A stretch of DNA of 64,000 bases from an uncultured Candidatus Saccharibacteria bacterium (GCA_946222675.1 CAMIMA010000002.1:150071-214070), one strand, 5' to 3'. Positions 24,278-34,318 are shown, numbered from the stretch's first letter. Program-made: numbers and translations. Notes: a model not told the origin generated them from the sequence alone.

Positions 24278-25528
24278 CTACTTCTTAGTCAATCGTTCAA
24301 CTAACTCGCTCACCGTCAACGCTTCAGCGTCGGCTGCCGTACGAGCTTTGTATTCTACCTTATCTGCCGCCACAGTCTTTGGACTAATCACCACGCGATG
24401 CGGGATACCCATCAAGTCACCGTCGGCAAACTTCTCACCTGGGCGAGCGTCGCGGTCATCCCACAACACTTCAATACCCTTGGACTGCAATAAATTATAC
24501 ACCGATTCGGCCGATTTTTGTACTGGCTCACTGTCGCCAATCGATACGAGGTATACGCGATACGGCGCAATGTTGTCTGGCCACACGAGGCCGCGGTCGT
24601 CGGAAAATAGCTCGGCAATCACGCCCATCACGCGGGTCACGCCAATACCGTACGAACCGTACCAGAATGGCTTCGGCTGGTTGTCTTGGTCCATAAAAGT
24701 GATACCCATCTGTTCCGCCTTGTCAGTGCCAAAGTTGAAGATGTTGCCCACCTCGGCGCTGCGGACACGCTCTAGCTTGCTCTTATCGAGGCCCAGCTCT
24801 GCCGCCGCGTCGTCCAGCACCTCTTCATTGACGGCGATGTTGCGCGCGCGGTCTAGGTAAAGCCAGTCTTCGCCGGCGTCACAAATAGTCTGGAACTCGT
24901 GACTGAACTTAGTGAAGGCGCCACCAGAGGCGAAAGTTACGTAAGTCTGGTCGCCAATGCCAAGACGGTCGTACACTCGCAAATACGCCTGCTTGACTTC
25001 TTCGTAGAAGCGGTCGAGGTCCTCTTTGGTCGCGTGCACACTGTACATGTCACTCATCAGGAACTCGCGGCCGCGCATAATGCCTGCCTTGGCGCGCAAT
25101 TCGTTGCGCAACTTGGTCTGGAACTGGTGCACCGCCACTGGTAAGTCTTTATAGCTGTGAACATATTCACGAAGCATGTTCATAATCGGCTCCTCGTGTG
25201 ACCAAGCAAGACCAATATCTTCACCCGTTTGCAACTTCGTCTTGAACCAGATGTCCACCACCTTGTCGTCCCACCGCGTGGTAGTCTCCCACAACGCTTT
25301 TGGCTGCAAGTGAGTCATCAGCAATTCCTGCCCGCCAACCTTGGTCAGCTCGTCGCGAATAATCGCCTTTATCTTTTCGAGCGTGCGTAGCCCCAGTGGC
25401 AAGAAGGCGTATACCCCTGCCATCTCTTTATGAACGAACCCCGCGCGGATGAGCAGCTGAGCATTCAATGAAGTCTCGTCTGCTGGCACCGTTTTGCTCG
25501 TCTTGGTAAATAATTCAGTGCGTTTCAT
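24278..25528 (-). CDS. proS: prolyl-tRNA synthetase, short type
   Basis: A class II synthetase of 416 aa that charges tRNA-Pro. Motifs include the A-G-V-Y-A-F-L-P-L-G N-terminal motif, R-D-E-L, M-R-G-R-E-F-L-M-S-D-M-Y-S (motif 2), W-Y-G-S-Y-G-I-G-V-T-R motif 3, and an anticodon-binding C-terminus. It lacks the editing insertion found in the roughly 570-aa bacterial form. The ATG at 25528 is chosen because TAAAAT lies 7 nt upstream, implying a leaderless mRNA. Confidence 0.93.
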   Translation of the reverse strand: MKRTELFTKTSKTVPADETSLNAQLLIRAGFVHKEMAGVYAFLPLGLRTLEKIKAIIRDELTKVGGQELLMTHLQPKALWETTTRWDDKVVDIWFKTKLQTGEDIGLAWSHEEPIMNMLREYVHSYKDLPVAVHQFQTKLRNELRAKAGIMRGREFLMSDMYSVHATKEDLDRFYEEVKQAYLRVYDRLGIGDQTYVTFASGGAFTKFSHEFQTICDAGEDWLYLDRARNIAVNEEVLDDAAAELGLDKSKLERVRSAEVGNIFNFGTDKAEQMGITFMDQDNQPKPFWYGSYGIGVTRVMGVIAELFSDDRGLVWPDNIAPYRVYLVSIGDSEPVQKSAESVYNLLQSKGIEVLWDDRDARPGEKFADGDLMGIPHRVVISPKTVAADKVEYKARTAADAEALTVSELVERLTKK

Positions 25529-25571
25529 GCTTTCCATTTTAGCACATCTACCCATGTCTTGGCTAGCCTGT

Positions 25572-26387
25572 TTAGTGCAGAAGCGCTATCTGTAGCGTCA
25601 GCGCAATCGTGTTGCACATCATATGTAGAAAAATGCCCGAGTAAATCTGGCCAGTCTTCTCGCGCATGTAGCAGTTGCACATCGACAGCATAAAGGTCAC
25701 CATGCCTGCCGCCACTTGGCCATGCGCCATACCAAATACCAATGAAACCCAGAGCATGGCGTTGGCCACCCCTACTACACGGCGTAGCTTGGTGTACAAA
25801 AAGCCACGGAAGATAATCTCTTCAGCAATTGGCGCTAACACCGCCACTGAAATGTATAGTATTAAGATTATCACCAGCTGGTTTGAGGCCAACATGCCAG
25901 CCAACCCCAACGGGCCGTCGCTAGTCACAATACGCTGCTTCTCACTCGCCAAATCCGGCGCAAACAGTGACAGCACAAACCCCGCAAACATAATCGCTGC
26001 GTAATATGGCAAGATAGCCTTCACTGTCAGAGCAGCGTCCGAGGCGCGCGGCGGGCGGCCAATGCCGAGCTCAGGCATCAACTTTACTGGATGACGGCGC
26101 AACTTGTGCCAGAGGTACGGGCCGCCAATCATCAGCGTAAGTGAGATAACATAATCAACTAATTGCAAAGCAATTGGGCTAGAAACGGTCTTGTACTGCG
26201 CTAAAGTTGAAGCCACGGCTTCACCGCAAGAGATACAGGTCATCACCCAAATCACCCACAGCAGTACGCGCCAGAACTTCGACCAGTAAACACGCAAGGT
26301 ACGCACCGCGCGGTCGGCGGAATCTTCACTCTGCGACGCGACGGGCGACTTGAGCTGACGCCATTTATTTGAATAACTTGCAAACAT
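25572..26387 (-). CDS. CPBP-family intramembrane metalloprotease
   Basis: A 271-aa polytopic protein with about seven helices. The Abi/CPBP motifs are present: E-E-I-I-F-R-G (E-E-x-x-x-R) near residue 186 and V-F-G-M-A-H (F-x-x-x-H) near 220. Such proteases act on membrane substrates or prenylated proteins; no substrate is suggested here. It overlaps the rseP 3' end by 23 nt, so the two intramembrane proteases are co-transcribed. Confidence 0.85.
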   Translation of the reverse strand: MFASYSNKWRQLKSPVASQSEDSADRAVRTLRVYWSKFWRVLLWVIWVMTCISCGEAVASTLAQYKTVSSPIALQLVDYVISLTLMIGGPYLWHKLRRHPVKLMPELGIGRPPRASDAALTVKAILPYYAAIMFAGFVLSLFAPDLASEKQRIVTSDGPLGLAGMLASNQLVIILILYISVAVLAPIAEEIIFRGFLYTKLRRVVGVANAMLWVSLVFGMAHGQVAAGMVTFMLSMCNCYMREKTGQIYSGIFLHMMCNTIALTLQIALLH

Positions 26388-27519
26388 CGACTAGTGTCAC
26401 CAAAATCATTAAACCGAACAACGAGAGCATGCCGTAGCCAACAATTTTCTCTTCCTTTTCCTTCGTCAGCGGGCGCTTCAGCGCGTGATACGCCCAAGTA
26501 AGGTAGCAGCGGCCGCCGTCCAACCCCGGTATCGGTAGCAGGTTCATTACCGCCAGCGACACCGCAATCATGCCAGAAATATAGAGCAAAATACTCGGGC
26601 CGCTCGCCATGGCGGTTGGGAAGATAACGCCCAAGATGCCAATTGGCCCAGCTACGCCTTGCGCCACCGAAGCTAACCGTCCGCCGGCGCCGGCGCCCGT
26701 CACCATTCCCCAGAGGCCAGTGAAGAGATTGCCAATCATGCCGAAGATGCCCGCGATGGTAAGCCACATCAACTGCAAGGTGTCGATAAAGCCCACTAGC
26801 GGCGCGCTCCACGTGGCGCGAATCGTCGCCGGCTTGCTATCTGAGGTTGCAATGCCGAGTATGCCGTGGCCGGCGGTCGCTTGTGCTGGCAGCTGCAACT
26901 TGAACGACTTATCAGCGTTGCCCCGCCGCACCACCAGGTTGAGTTCCTTGCCCGCCAAGTTGCGCACTAGCTGCGGCACTTCGCTTGAATACTCGACCTT
27001 CGTGCCGTTGATACTCAGCACGTGGTCACCCTTCTGCACGCCGGCATGCGCTGCCACCGTGTCTTTCATTACCTCAACCACTGAAACTTCGCCCGCCGTA
27101 CCGTGGTAGTCTTCCTTCATGGCGAACTGGTCAGGCACGAGCTTTGGCATCCCAAAAAGCGCCAAAATAGCAAAAATTACCACCGCCGTCCAGAAGTTCA
27201 TCCACACACCAGCAAGCAAAATCTTGGTCTTCGCCCAAAGGCTGGCGGCACCGTAACTGCGTGGCTCTTTGGCGTCGTCGCTCTCGCCCTTCATCCGGCA
27301 AAAGCCGCCCAGTGGCAGCCAGTTTAGGGTAATTTTAGTCCCCTTGTACTCGCCAATTTGGCACGCGCGTGGCGGAAAGCCAATACCAAACTCCTCAACT
27401 TCAACGCCGTTCCGAATGGCAGCAATGGCATGGCCGAGCTCGTGAATCACCACGAGAATCACCAATATAATCAGCCCTACAATCGCCCCTAAGATAATCT
27501 GCCACCAAGCTAAATTCAT
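26365..27519 (-). CDS. rseP: RseP-type site-2 protease (M50)
   Basis: A 384-aa zinc protease of the membrane. H-E-L-G-H at about residues 26-30 and N-L-L-P-I-P-G-L-D-G-G near the C-terminus form the active site, and a PDZ domain lies around 130-210. It cleaves transmembrane segments in regulated intramembrane proteolysis or clears signal-peptide remnants. AGGAGG precedes the ATG; the upstream promoter has CGCTTGTGTTATAAT. Confidence 0.93.
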   Translation of the reverse strand: MNLAWWQIILGAIVGLIILVILVVIHELGHAIAAIRNGVEVEEFGIGFPPRACQIGEYKGTKITLNWLPLGGFCRMKGESDDAKEPRSYGAASLWAKTKILLAGVWMNFWTAVVIFAILALFGMPKLVPDQFAMKEDYHGTAGEVSVVEVMKDTVAAHAGVQKGDHVLSINGTKVEYSSEVPQLVRNLAGKELNLVVRRGNADKSFKLQLPAQATAGHGILGIATSDSKPATIRATWSAPLVGFIDTLQLMWLTIAGIFGMIGNLFTGLWGMVTGAGAGGRLASVAQGVAGPIGILGVIFPTAMASGPSILLYISGMIAVSLAVMNLLPIPGLDGGRCYLTWAYHALKRPLTKEKEEKIVGYGMLSLFGLMILVTLVDVCKLFK

Positions 27520-27564
27520 TTCCCTCCTAATTAATCAAATTCTATTATAACACAAGCGAGTTAA

Positions 27565-28263
27565 TTATTTGCCAAATCGGCGTTGCCGCCGCGCATACTC
27601 AGCCAAGCAATCGTCCAGCAGCGCCGGCGTCATCTCTGGCCAGTTAACCTTGACGAACAAAAATTCGGCGTAAGCGAGGCGCCACAGCATAAAGCCACTG
27701 ACCCGCTCCTCACCACTGGTGCGCACCACGAAGTCAAGCGGCGGCAGCTCAGGGTGGTAAATGGCTTGCGCCACCGTCTGCGGCGTGATGGTTTGCGGGT
27801 CAAGCTTGCCCGCCTGCGCCTCAGCTGCAAGCTGGCGCGCAGCGTCGGCAATCTCCTGCTGCCCACCGTAATTAAAGCACAGTGCCAGCGTAGTGCCGGT
27901 GTTAGCCTTTGAATCGGCTTCGGCAGCAGCGATGGCGCGCAAAATTGGCTGGCCGACGTGGTCTTTACTGCCTAGAAAGATAATCTTAAAGCCGTCCCGT
28001 ATCATTTGCTTGAGTTCGTGCTGAAACGCCTGTAAAAACAGGCGCATCAGATAGTCCACCTCTGGCTTGCTGCGCTGCCAATTCTCCGTGGAAAAGATGT
28101 AGGCGCTGACATACGGAATCTGGCGGTCGCGGGCAACATACGCCATTTGCTTTAGCACCTCAAACCCGCGCTTATGCCCCTGCTCGGTCGTCAAGCCGCG
28201 AGCACGCGCCCAACGGCGGTTACCGTCCACGATGAACCCAATATGCTGCGGTACGTCGGCCAT
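27565..28263 (-). CDS. uppS: undecaprenyl diphosphate synthase (cis-prenyltransferase)
   Basis: A 232-aa enzyme that makes the C55 lipid carrier used by MraY and MurG. Motifs: F-I-V-D-G-N-R-R-W-A at 10-19, F-S-T-E-N-W near 57, and R-T-S-G-E-E-R-V-S-G-F-M-L-W in the C-terminal third. It lies 8 nt downstream of frr, a common frr-uppS pairing. Confidence 0.95.
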   Translation of the reverse strand: MADVPQHIGFIVDGNRRWARARGLTTEQGHKRGFEVLKQMAYVARDRQIPYVSAYIFSTENWQRSKPEVDYLMRLFLQAFQHELKQMIRDGFKIIFLGSKDHVGQPILRAIAAAEADSKANTGTTLALCFNYGGQQEIADAARQLAAEAQAGKLDPQTITPQTVAQAIYHPELPPLDFVVRTSGEERVSGFMLWRLAYAEFLFVKVNWPEMTPALLDDCLAEYARRQRRFGK

Positions 28264-28271
28264 GGCTACCT

Positions 28272-28823
28272 CTAAACTGTCATGATTTCAGTTTGCTTGT
28301 CGGCAGCAAGGCTAGTGAGCTTCGCAACCGTCTTGTTGAGGCTGTCGTCAATGCCCGCCTCAAGGCGCTTCTGGTCGTCTTCGCCAATTTCCTTGGCTTG
28401 CTTGGCAGCCTTGATGGCTTTGCGAGCTTCGTCGCGGATGCTACGTAAGGCAATCTTCGACTCTTCTACCTTGGCATCGACTTGGCGCGAAATCTCCTTG
28501 CGGCGCTCCTCAGTGAGCGGTGGGATTGGCACGCGTACATTGCGGCCGTCGTCGCTTGGGTTAAAGCCCAAACTTGGGTCGCTGCTGATGGCCTTTGAGA
28601 TGGCCTGCACGTTGGCGACGTCAAATGGGGTCACCAAAATCTGCGTGGCCTCTTTAGCTGTGATGCTAGCCACTTGGTTGAGCGGCATCTTAGTGCCGTA
28701 AACCTCAACCCGCACGCCACTTAGCATGTCTGGGTGAGCACGACCGGTGCGCACCTTCTTTAATTCTTCTGCGAAGTGCTCTGCTACCCCCGCAAATTTT
28801 TCCTCGTAAATACTAGTATCCAT
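28272..28823 (-). CDS. frr: ribosome recycling factor
   Basis: A 183-aa protein of standard RRF length that splits post-termination ribosomes with EF-G. Signature stretches: K-V-R-T-G-R-A-H-P near the N-terminus and P-P-L-T-E-E-R-R-K-E near residue 107, with long charged helices. AGGAG lies close to the ATG and TATAAT is 8 nt upstream, so the leader is very short. Confidence 0.96.
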   Translation of the reverse strand: MDTSIYEEKFAGVAEHFAEELKKVRTGRAHPDMLSGVRVEVYGTKMPLNQVASITAKEATQILVTPFDVANVQAISKAISSDPSLGFNPSDDGRNVRVPIPPLTEERRKEISRQVDAKVEESKIALRSIRDEARKAIKAAKQAKEIGEDDQKRLEAGIDDSLNKTVAKLTSLAADKQTEIMTV

Positions 28824-28854
28824 ATACTCCTATTATATCACACCGCACGCAGAC

Positions 28855-29289
28855 TTAATGTTTGTAGGCAGTAAGCTTCGCGTCAATATATAAAACAAAA
28901 AATACATTGTCTCGTCGAAAGCCAATCAAGCGACATTTTTGCGAAGAAAAGCGCGCCACTATAAACTTTTTGACATCATCCGTTACACCTCTAGGACGCA
29001 ACTTTGTTTCAGCGCGTTCCATCATCTCAAACCCACTCCGCTTCGGAGCCGTTATGAGTGTCGTCCAAGTTGACTGCGTAATTAGCACCAGCTTGCTCAA
29101 CAAATTCGCCCGATGGTCTTTCGTGAGACTTTTATCATCCAAATCGTAACCTTTTTGTAAATACTGGAATGACACTAAAACATAGTCGTTATCATCCTGT
29201 GAATTCAACAAATCGGGCGATATGATGTCACCACTGTTATTAGCGCGCTGATACGCATTACTAAGACGGCTGGAGTAGCTTACTGGCAT
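28855..29289 (-). CDS. putative toxin paired with a Panacea-domain antitoxin
   Basis: A 144-aa protein without a named domain that I recognise. The C-terminal part (C-R-L-I-G-F-R-R-D-N-V-F-F-V-L-Y-I-D) resembles small RNase- or RelE-like toxins, but weakly. It overlaps the upstream Panacea gene by 10 nt, so the two are coupled. Panacea-domain antitoxins are known to neutralise very different toxins encoded next to them; the toxin assignment rests mainly on this context. Confidence 0.55.
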   Translation of the reverse strand: MPVSYSSRLSNAYQRANNSGDIISPDLLNSQDDNDYVLVSFQYLQKGYDLDDKSLTKDHRANLLSKLVLITQSTWTTLITAPKRSGFEMMERAETKLRPRGVTDDVKKFIVARFSSQKCRLIGFRRDNVFFVLYIDAKLTAYKH

Positions 29290-29750
29290 ACCGGAATATT
29301 GCAGTATCTTGCCTTAAAGAATTTCTCAATTGAGGCCCTTGGTATCGTGTCGTTAATGTTGACGTCCTTCCAAGGCTCCTCGGCGTGCGTCATGTCGCGT
29401 AACTTCCAAGCCGAAAACTGGCCAAAGGTCTTGTATACCGAAGCAATGACGCCTAGTTGTTCGTCGCTGAATTTATCTTCCACCGAGCCAGTCACGGGTG
29501 GCAGCTCAACTTGATTCCGGCCGAACTGCTTAAGCTCGTTATACAGCCGAACTATCACCGGCCCGTACTGCCATGCTACAAAATCATCCTCAAACATCGG
29601 CTCGTCGAGCTTGGCTAGCGCCACGCCCTGTACGTAATAGAGCAACTTTTGCGCCTTGAGATTAGTAATAACGTCACCCGAGTCTTCATCGATAGACTGT
29701 AACTCTAGTAATACCCGTAAAACATCCTCTGGCGTTATCATCTTACTCAT
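29280..29750 (-). CDS. Panacea/SocA-like antitoxin (DUF4065)
   Basis: A 156-aa protein with the Panacea signature: I-T-N-L-K-A-Q-K-L-L-Y-Y-V-Q-G near residues 28-42 and D-D-F-V-A-W-Q-Y-G-P-V-I near 55-66, followed by D-M-T-H-A-E-E-P-W. The family includes GepA and SocA and serves as the antitoxin of diverse toxin-antitoxin pairs. AAGGAG lies 7 nt before the ATG. The leader reads GTACATAACAAAGGAG, a variant of the octamer, directly after a TATAAT. It is divergent from priA. Confidence 0.8.
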   Translation of the reverse strand: MSKMITPEDVLRVLLELQSIDEDSGDVITNLKAQKLLYYVQGVALAKLDEPMFEDDFVAWQYGPVIVRLYNELKQFGRNQVELPPVTGSVEDKFSDEQLGVIASVYKTFGQFSAWKLRDMTHAEEPWKDVNINDTIPRASIEKFFKARYCNIPVCQ

Positions 29751-29834
29751 TGGCTAGCTCCTTTGTTATGTACCCATTATAACATATGCGCTTATATTTT
29801 ATAGGCACGCTGCGGGGTGTTGTATAATTTAGGT

Positions 29835-31790
29835 ATGTATTACTTGGTGTCGATGGTAGGAGACATAGGGCGCTGGAGCGGCGAGCTGACTTACACAGCA
29901 GATGAACCGCTAGAGCGCGGGCTGATTGTTGAAGTACCCGTGGGTGAAACCAAGACTCGCTTGGGCGTGGTGCTAAAGCCCGTCACCGACCCACCGCTCA
30001 CCGATGCCAAGGGGCGCAAAATTAACTACAAGCCCATCTGCCGCGTGGTCTACTCCCAGCCACTGCCCGCTGCCTTGGTCGACTTGCAACAATGGTTGCG
30101 CGACTACTACGCCGTCAACGGCGGCGCGGCATGGCAAACCATGCTGCCCACGCGCTTGAACCGCAAACGCATCAAACCTTACATCGAGCCGGCGCCACAA
30201 CCGCTAACTACGCCACCTCTCAACGCGGCGCAACAAGCCGCCGTCCAGCAAATTCTCGCCCAAACCGGCACTAGTCTACTCCACGGCATCACCGGCAGTG
30301 GTAAAACCAACGTCTACAAGGCCGTGGCGCAAGCGACTTTGCAACGCGGGCAGTCGGTGATTATCTTGGTACCCGAAATTGCCCTCACCGCCCAGCTAGT
30401 GGCGGAGTTCCGCCAGACCTTCCCGCACGTAGTAACCGTCCACTCTGCCCTAACCGCCGCCGAAAAAGTCATCATCTGGCACTACATTTTGACCGCCACC
30501 GAACCGCTGGTCGTAGTAGGACCACGCTCTGCCCTTTTCATGCCCGTGCAACATCTCGGGCTGATTGTGGTGGATGAGTGCCACGAGCCGTCATATAAGC
30601 AAGACTCCGCGCCGCGTTACCTCACTTCTACCGTCGCCAGCCAGCTACGCCAACTCACCGGCGCGCGGCTAGTTCTAGGCTCCGCCACACCGTCCATCAC
30701 CGACTACTACCTTGCGCAGCACTTCCAGCGGCCAATTATTGAGCTCAACCAGCTCGCTCGCCCCGGCGCCGTGCCGCCGACCGTGCAAATTGTTGACATG
30801 ACGTGCCGCGACAACTTTCACACCGAGAGTCGCCTCTTATCCACGCCGCTCATCAACGCCATGTGCCAAGCGCGCGACGCCCACCGCCAAGTGCTCCTCT
30901 TTCACAATCGCCGCGGCACCGCCAGCACCACCATGTGCCAAGACTGCGGCTGGGTGGCGCTTTGCCCGCGCTGCTACCTACCGCTCACCCTGCACCACGA
31001 CCTCTTCCGACTGCGCTGCCACCTCTGTGGCTACGCCACCAAGCCCTTCCTCAAGTGCCCTGAGTGTCAGAGTATCGACATCAGAAATAAGGGTATCGGC
31101 ACCAAGCGCATCGAGGAGGAGGTGCACAAACTGTTCAAGTCCGCCACTGTGGCGCGCTTTGACAGTGACACCGCCGCGGGCGCACAAGTGCAAGACCGCT
31201 ACGCCGACCTGCGCGACGGCAACATCGACATCATCATCGGCACACAAACCATCGCCAAGGGGCTCGACCTACCCAAACTCGGCGTGGTTGGCGTAGTGCA
31301 AGCCGACGCCGGCCTTAACCTGCCCGACTTTGGCGCACACGAGCGTACCTTCCAGCTGATTGCCCAAGTCTGCGGGCGTGTGGGGCGCACTGCCGACCCG
31401 ACCACGGCTATCATTCAAACCTACCAGCCAACCGCGCCGGCCGTCACCTTCGGCGCCAAACAAGACTACGCCGGATTTTACGCCGCCGAAATTCAAGCGC
31501 GCGAGCGTGGGCACTTCCCGCCCTTCGCCTACCTCTTAAAGCTAACTTGCACATACAAGACTGAGCGCGGCGCCGCGGGCGCCAGCAGCCGCCTTGCAAA
31601 CCACCTCCGCACCGCCTACCGCGACCAGGTGGCGGTACTAGGGCCGGCGCCCAGCTTTTATGAGCGCCTCGGCGGTCAGTACACTTGGCAAATCGTAGTG
31701 CGCGCACCCCGTCGCACCACCCTGCGGCAAATCTTGAGCGAGCTGCCACTGGGCTGGCACGCCGAACTTGACCCACTCAGCCTGCTTTAG
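29835..31790 (+). CDS. priA: PriA replication restart helicase
   Basis: A 651-aa superfamily 2 helicase that reloads the replisome at stalled forks. Walker A G-I-T-G-S-G-K-T-N near residue 153, Walker B V-V-D-E-C-H-E, and the zinc region with eight Cys (C-Q-D-C-G ... C-P-R-C ... C-H-L-C-G ... C-P-E-C) near 360-415. The N-terminal DNA-binding part is present but short. TATAAT at 29823-29828 lies 6 nt before the ATG, so the mRNA is leaderless; an ATG 18 nt upstream is rejected for that reason. Confidence 0.95.
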   Translation: MYYLVSMVGDIGRWSGELTYTADEPLERGLIVEVPVGETKTRLGVVLKPVTDPPLTDAKGRKINYKPICRVVYSQPLPAALVDLQQWLRDYYAVNGGAAWQTMLPTRLNRKRIKPYIEPAPQPLTTPPLNAAQQAAVQQILAQTGTSLLHGITGSGKTNVYKAVAQATLQRGQSVIILVPEIALTAQLVAEFRQTFPHVVTVHSALTAAEKVIIWHYILTATEPLVVVGPRSALFMPVQHLGLIVVDECHEPSYKQDSAPRYLTSTVASQLRQLTGARLVLGSATPSITDYYLAQHFQRPIIELNQLARPGAVPPTVQIVDMTCRDNFHTESRLLSTPLINAMCQARDAHRQVLLFHNRRGTASTTMCQDCGWVALCPRCYLPLTLHHDLFRLRCHLCGYATKPFLKCPECQSIDIRNKGIGTKRIEEEVHKLFKSATVARFDSDTAAGAQVQDRYADLRDGNIDIIIGTQTIAKGLDLPKLGVVGVVQADAGLNLPDFGAHERTFQLIAQVCGRVGRTADPTTAIIQTYQPTAPAVTFGAKQDYAGFYAAEIQARERGHFPPFAYLLKLTCTYKTERGAAGASSRLANHLRTAYRDQVAVLGPAPSFYERLGGQYTWQIVVRAPRRTTLRQILSELPLGWHAELDPLSLL

Positions 31791-31854
31791 TCATTGCTCG
31801 GATTACCGCGGCTCATCAGTACTGGGCTGCGCTACTAAAATTTATGCGACCAGC

Positions 31855-34075
31855 CTAGTCATCGGAATCATCGTTCGCTGGAATGATTGGTGGCAAAGTC
31901 AGCACGGCACGATAAGTGTCGCTACCGTCAGGTTTAAAGATTGAACTTATAAACGTCGAAAGTGGCCCATTCGAGACATCCTCCTTATAGCCACCGCCAC
32001 GCGACACCAGAGGAAACCCATCCCAGTTATCACCGCCAGAAAGGGTAGTACTGCCATCAAGGTAGTTACTGCCTCCCCAACTAAACTCGTCATTTGCCAT
32101 GCCACCATAGTTAATCCAGTCATTTATTTCGCCTTTATAGCCAACATCGTCGCCAAAATCTTTACCACTATTAAGCGTAAATTCGTTTTGCTCATCATCG
32201 CCAGGAGCGTCATATCTTAGGTATTCATAGTACGGCGCTGGCAACTTACCACTTACAAATTGCCTTTCAAGTACTTCCTTAAAACTCAATTTTTCACCTT
32301 TATTCTCAATACCACTATCGCTATTGTCGTTAGAATCACCATCGCCATTCACATTCTTCATCAGCGACGCTGTCACTTCCCAGCTATTCGAGCCAGCCAT
32401 ATCATAAATACCGGTTTGGTTGCCGCTAGTACTCGCAAGCTGCCCTAGCTTGGTGTAGTAGCCGTGCTTAAGGTCAACGCCGCAAGCCGCGTTAGTGCCA
32501 GCCTCGCCACCGCGCACAGCACTGCCTTCCTTACCATATCTAGCCGTACTCTGGTCAGCTAACGGCCCGCAGCCGGTAATACTACCATAAGTAGGATCTC
32601 CACCTCCATGAGAAGCATAGAGGTCAAAATTATTACCTTGGATGCCGCTATACCACTGTACCTTACCGCGATTCTCGCCCTCGGTATACTTATGCTCACG
32701 ATTAAGCCCAATACCGTACTTACTGTAGGCTAGATAAATAGCCGTGGCATACTCAGAACTGCGCGGCATACGCGAGCTGAGCTCGGCCAAGTTGTGTGAA
32801 TTTTGCTTCACCGGTGGCAAAGCCGCAGCCACGCCGCCTGCTGGCTGGTTAGGTCGATACGGGTCAGGCTTACCAATGCTCTGAAGCACCGTCAGTGACT
32901 TCACTAGCAAATCAGTATCCTTAGTGCCGCCGCGAAGCATTGGCTGGTTCGGCAACGACTGCGCCGTATTATTGGCAAAACTAATCTGGTACTTTGAAAG
33001 CCAAATGCCATTGAGGTCACGGTCGCCAAACACAAAGCCACGCGGCGTCTTCCAAGGACTATGCCAATCCCAAGAGGCAATATCTGGTTCGTAAGTGTCG
33101 TGGTCAACAGTATCACTCGGGTCCGAACTCCGCCGCGGTTGATTGGCACGCTCAAACTTAATCTCAAAGTTATTGTCTGCGCCGTGACTATCTTCGTCGA
33201 CATCACTATAATCGCGCACTTTATACGAGTAACGCGGCACATACACCCAGTAGCCCAGCACATCGGCGTCGTCCACCTTTACTGACTTGCCTTGGTATTT
33301 AGCGAGCTTCTCCGGCTTCACGGTAATAGCGTTCGCCCAGCGGCGCTGGCTATAATCATACCAGTCACCCTGATTCGCGGCGTCCTCTGCCTTCGCCACC
33401 GTCTTCCACTCGGGCTTAGTCTCGCTACCGGTGTACTTGACGGGTATCATGTGTGGGTCGATGTCAACTTTGCAACCGCTCTTCTGGTCACCCGAGCGGC
33501 AAGTATCGCTATCAAATGGCCATGACGGCGGCGCAAGCGTTAGTGTATAAGTCACCTTAGTCTTGTAAGTGCCCTGTGGTACACCCGACTTATTGACAGC
33601 AAACGTTACCTTTTCATCCATCTGCTGCGGGCCGTTGGCGTTCTGCTTTAAAATCGTCGGCTTCGCTTGGTCGGCGGAAACTGGGCTAAATTTAGTCTGC
33701 CCCGCCAAACGGTAGCCCCACTGCCCAGCCGCAAGGTCGCGATTGCCCCCCCCCTATTGGCTTGATGCTAGCCGTATTTTTGTCGTCAGTACTCTTTAAT
33801 TCAGCCGTGTCGGCAAACATGCTGAGGTCAAATTTGCGCGTGGCGTGATTTACCGTAATGGTAGTGTCATGCGTAAAGTTATTGTCATCGTTGAGCTTCA
33901 CCTCACTGTTATCAAGATACATTCCAACGTAGTCCGCCATCTCGGCCTGTGCCGGTTGCACATTCGCCACCGTCAGCATCGCAACTAACAGAGGTAGCAC
34001 AAGTAGCCAGCGCCCCGCGCCATTGCTCCACGCCAGCCGACGCGACAATAGTTGGCATAACTCGGCCATTCGCAT
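31855..34075 (-). pseudogene. phase-variable secreted protein with lectin-like C-terminus, OFF as written (G9 tract)
   Basis: The 5' part (from 34075; AAGGAGGG upstream, in-frame alternative 34069) encodes a signal peptide ending A-Q-A and the start of the shared N-terminal domain. It reads through P-I-G-G-G at a run of 9 G and stops soon after. With 8 or 11 G the frame joins the 3' part, which resumes with G-Q-W-G-Y-R-L (matching N-Q-W-G-Y in the paralogs) and runs about 600 aa to 31855. The large domain has D-V-L-G-Y-W-V-Y-V-P-R-Y and a C-terminal S-R-G-G-G-Y element as in FGE/C-type-lectin-like folds. Unlike the other four genes, the tract is inside the mature protein. Confidence 0.8.
33746..33754. 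repeat. G9 homopolymer, candidate phase switch
   Basis: Nine C on the plus strand (G9 in coding sense) at the frame break of the 31855-34075 gene. In frame with 8 or 11 G. Confidence 0.85.
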
Positions 34076-34160
34076 TACCCTCCTTATCATTAACTCTCGC
34101 AATTAACTATCCGTTAGTGCTAGATAGCTGTTCAACTACGTCTCTCGCACGTATATCTCT

Positions 34161-34189
34161 AGTATAACACAAGCACAATGCGGCAACAA
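34161..34189 (-). promoter_or_regulatory. promoter of the 31855-34075 gene
   Basis: TTGTTG (34184-34189), 17 nt, TATACT (34161-34166). GCTTGTGT precedes the -10, a variant of the CGCTTGT element of the other surface-gene promoters. Confidence 0.6.
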
Positions 34190-34284
34190 GCCTTAAGCGT
34201 GAAGGCGGCGGCGGGATGAGTCGACCCAGCTCAAACCGATTTAGCTCGGCTTAGACTAATTTGCCGACAAAAGCCAATCAAAAA

Positions 34285-34304
34285 AGCCCGCCAGCTGGCG
34301 GGCT
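34285..34304 (-). terminator. rplU terminator
   Basis: A 20-bp perfect palindrome (AGCCCGCCAG/CTGGCGGGCT) followed on the minus strand by TTTTTTGATT. Confidence 0.9.
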
Positions 34305-34318
34305 CAAGCGACTACATC

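Noticed and set aside
31855..34075. Treating the four frame-broken surface genes as ordinary decaying pseudogenes
   Set aside because: Each has exactly one break, located at a G homopolymer, with intact promoter, Shine-Dalgarno and long open frame on both sides. Sequencing error at the tracts remains possible and is stated in the findings.
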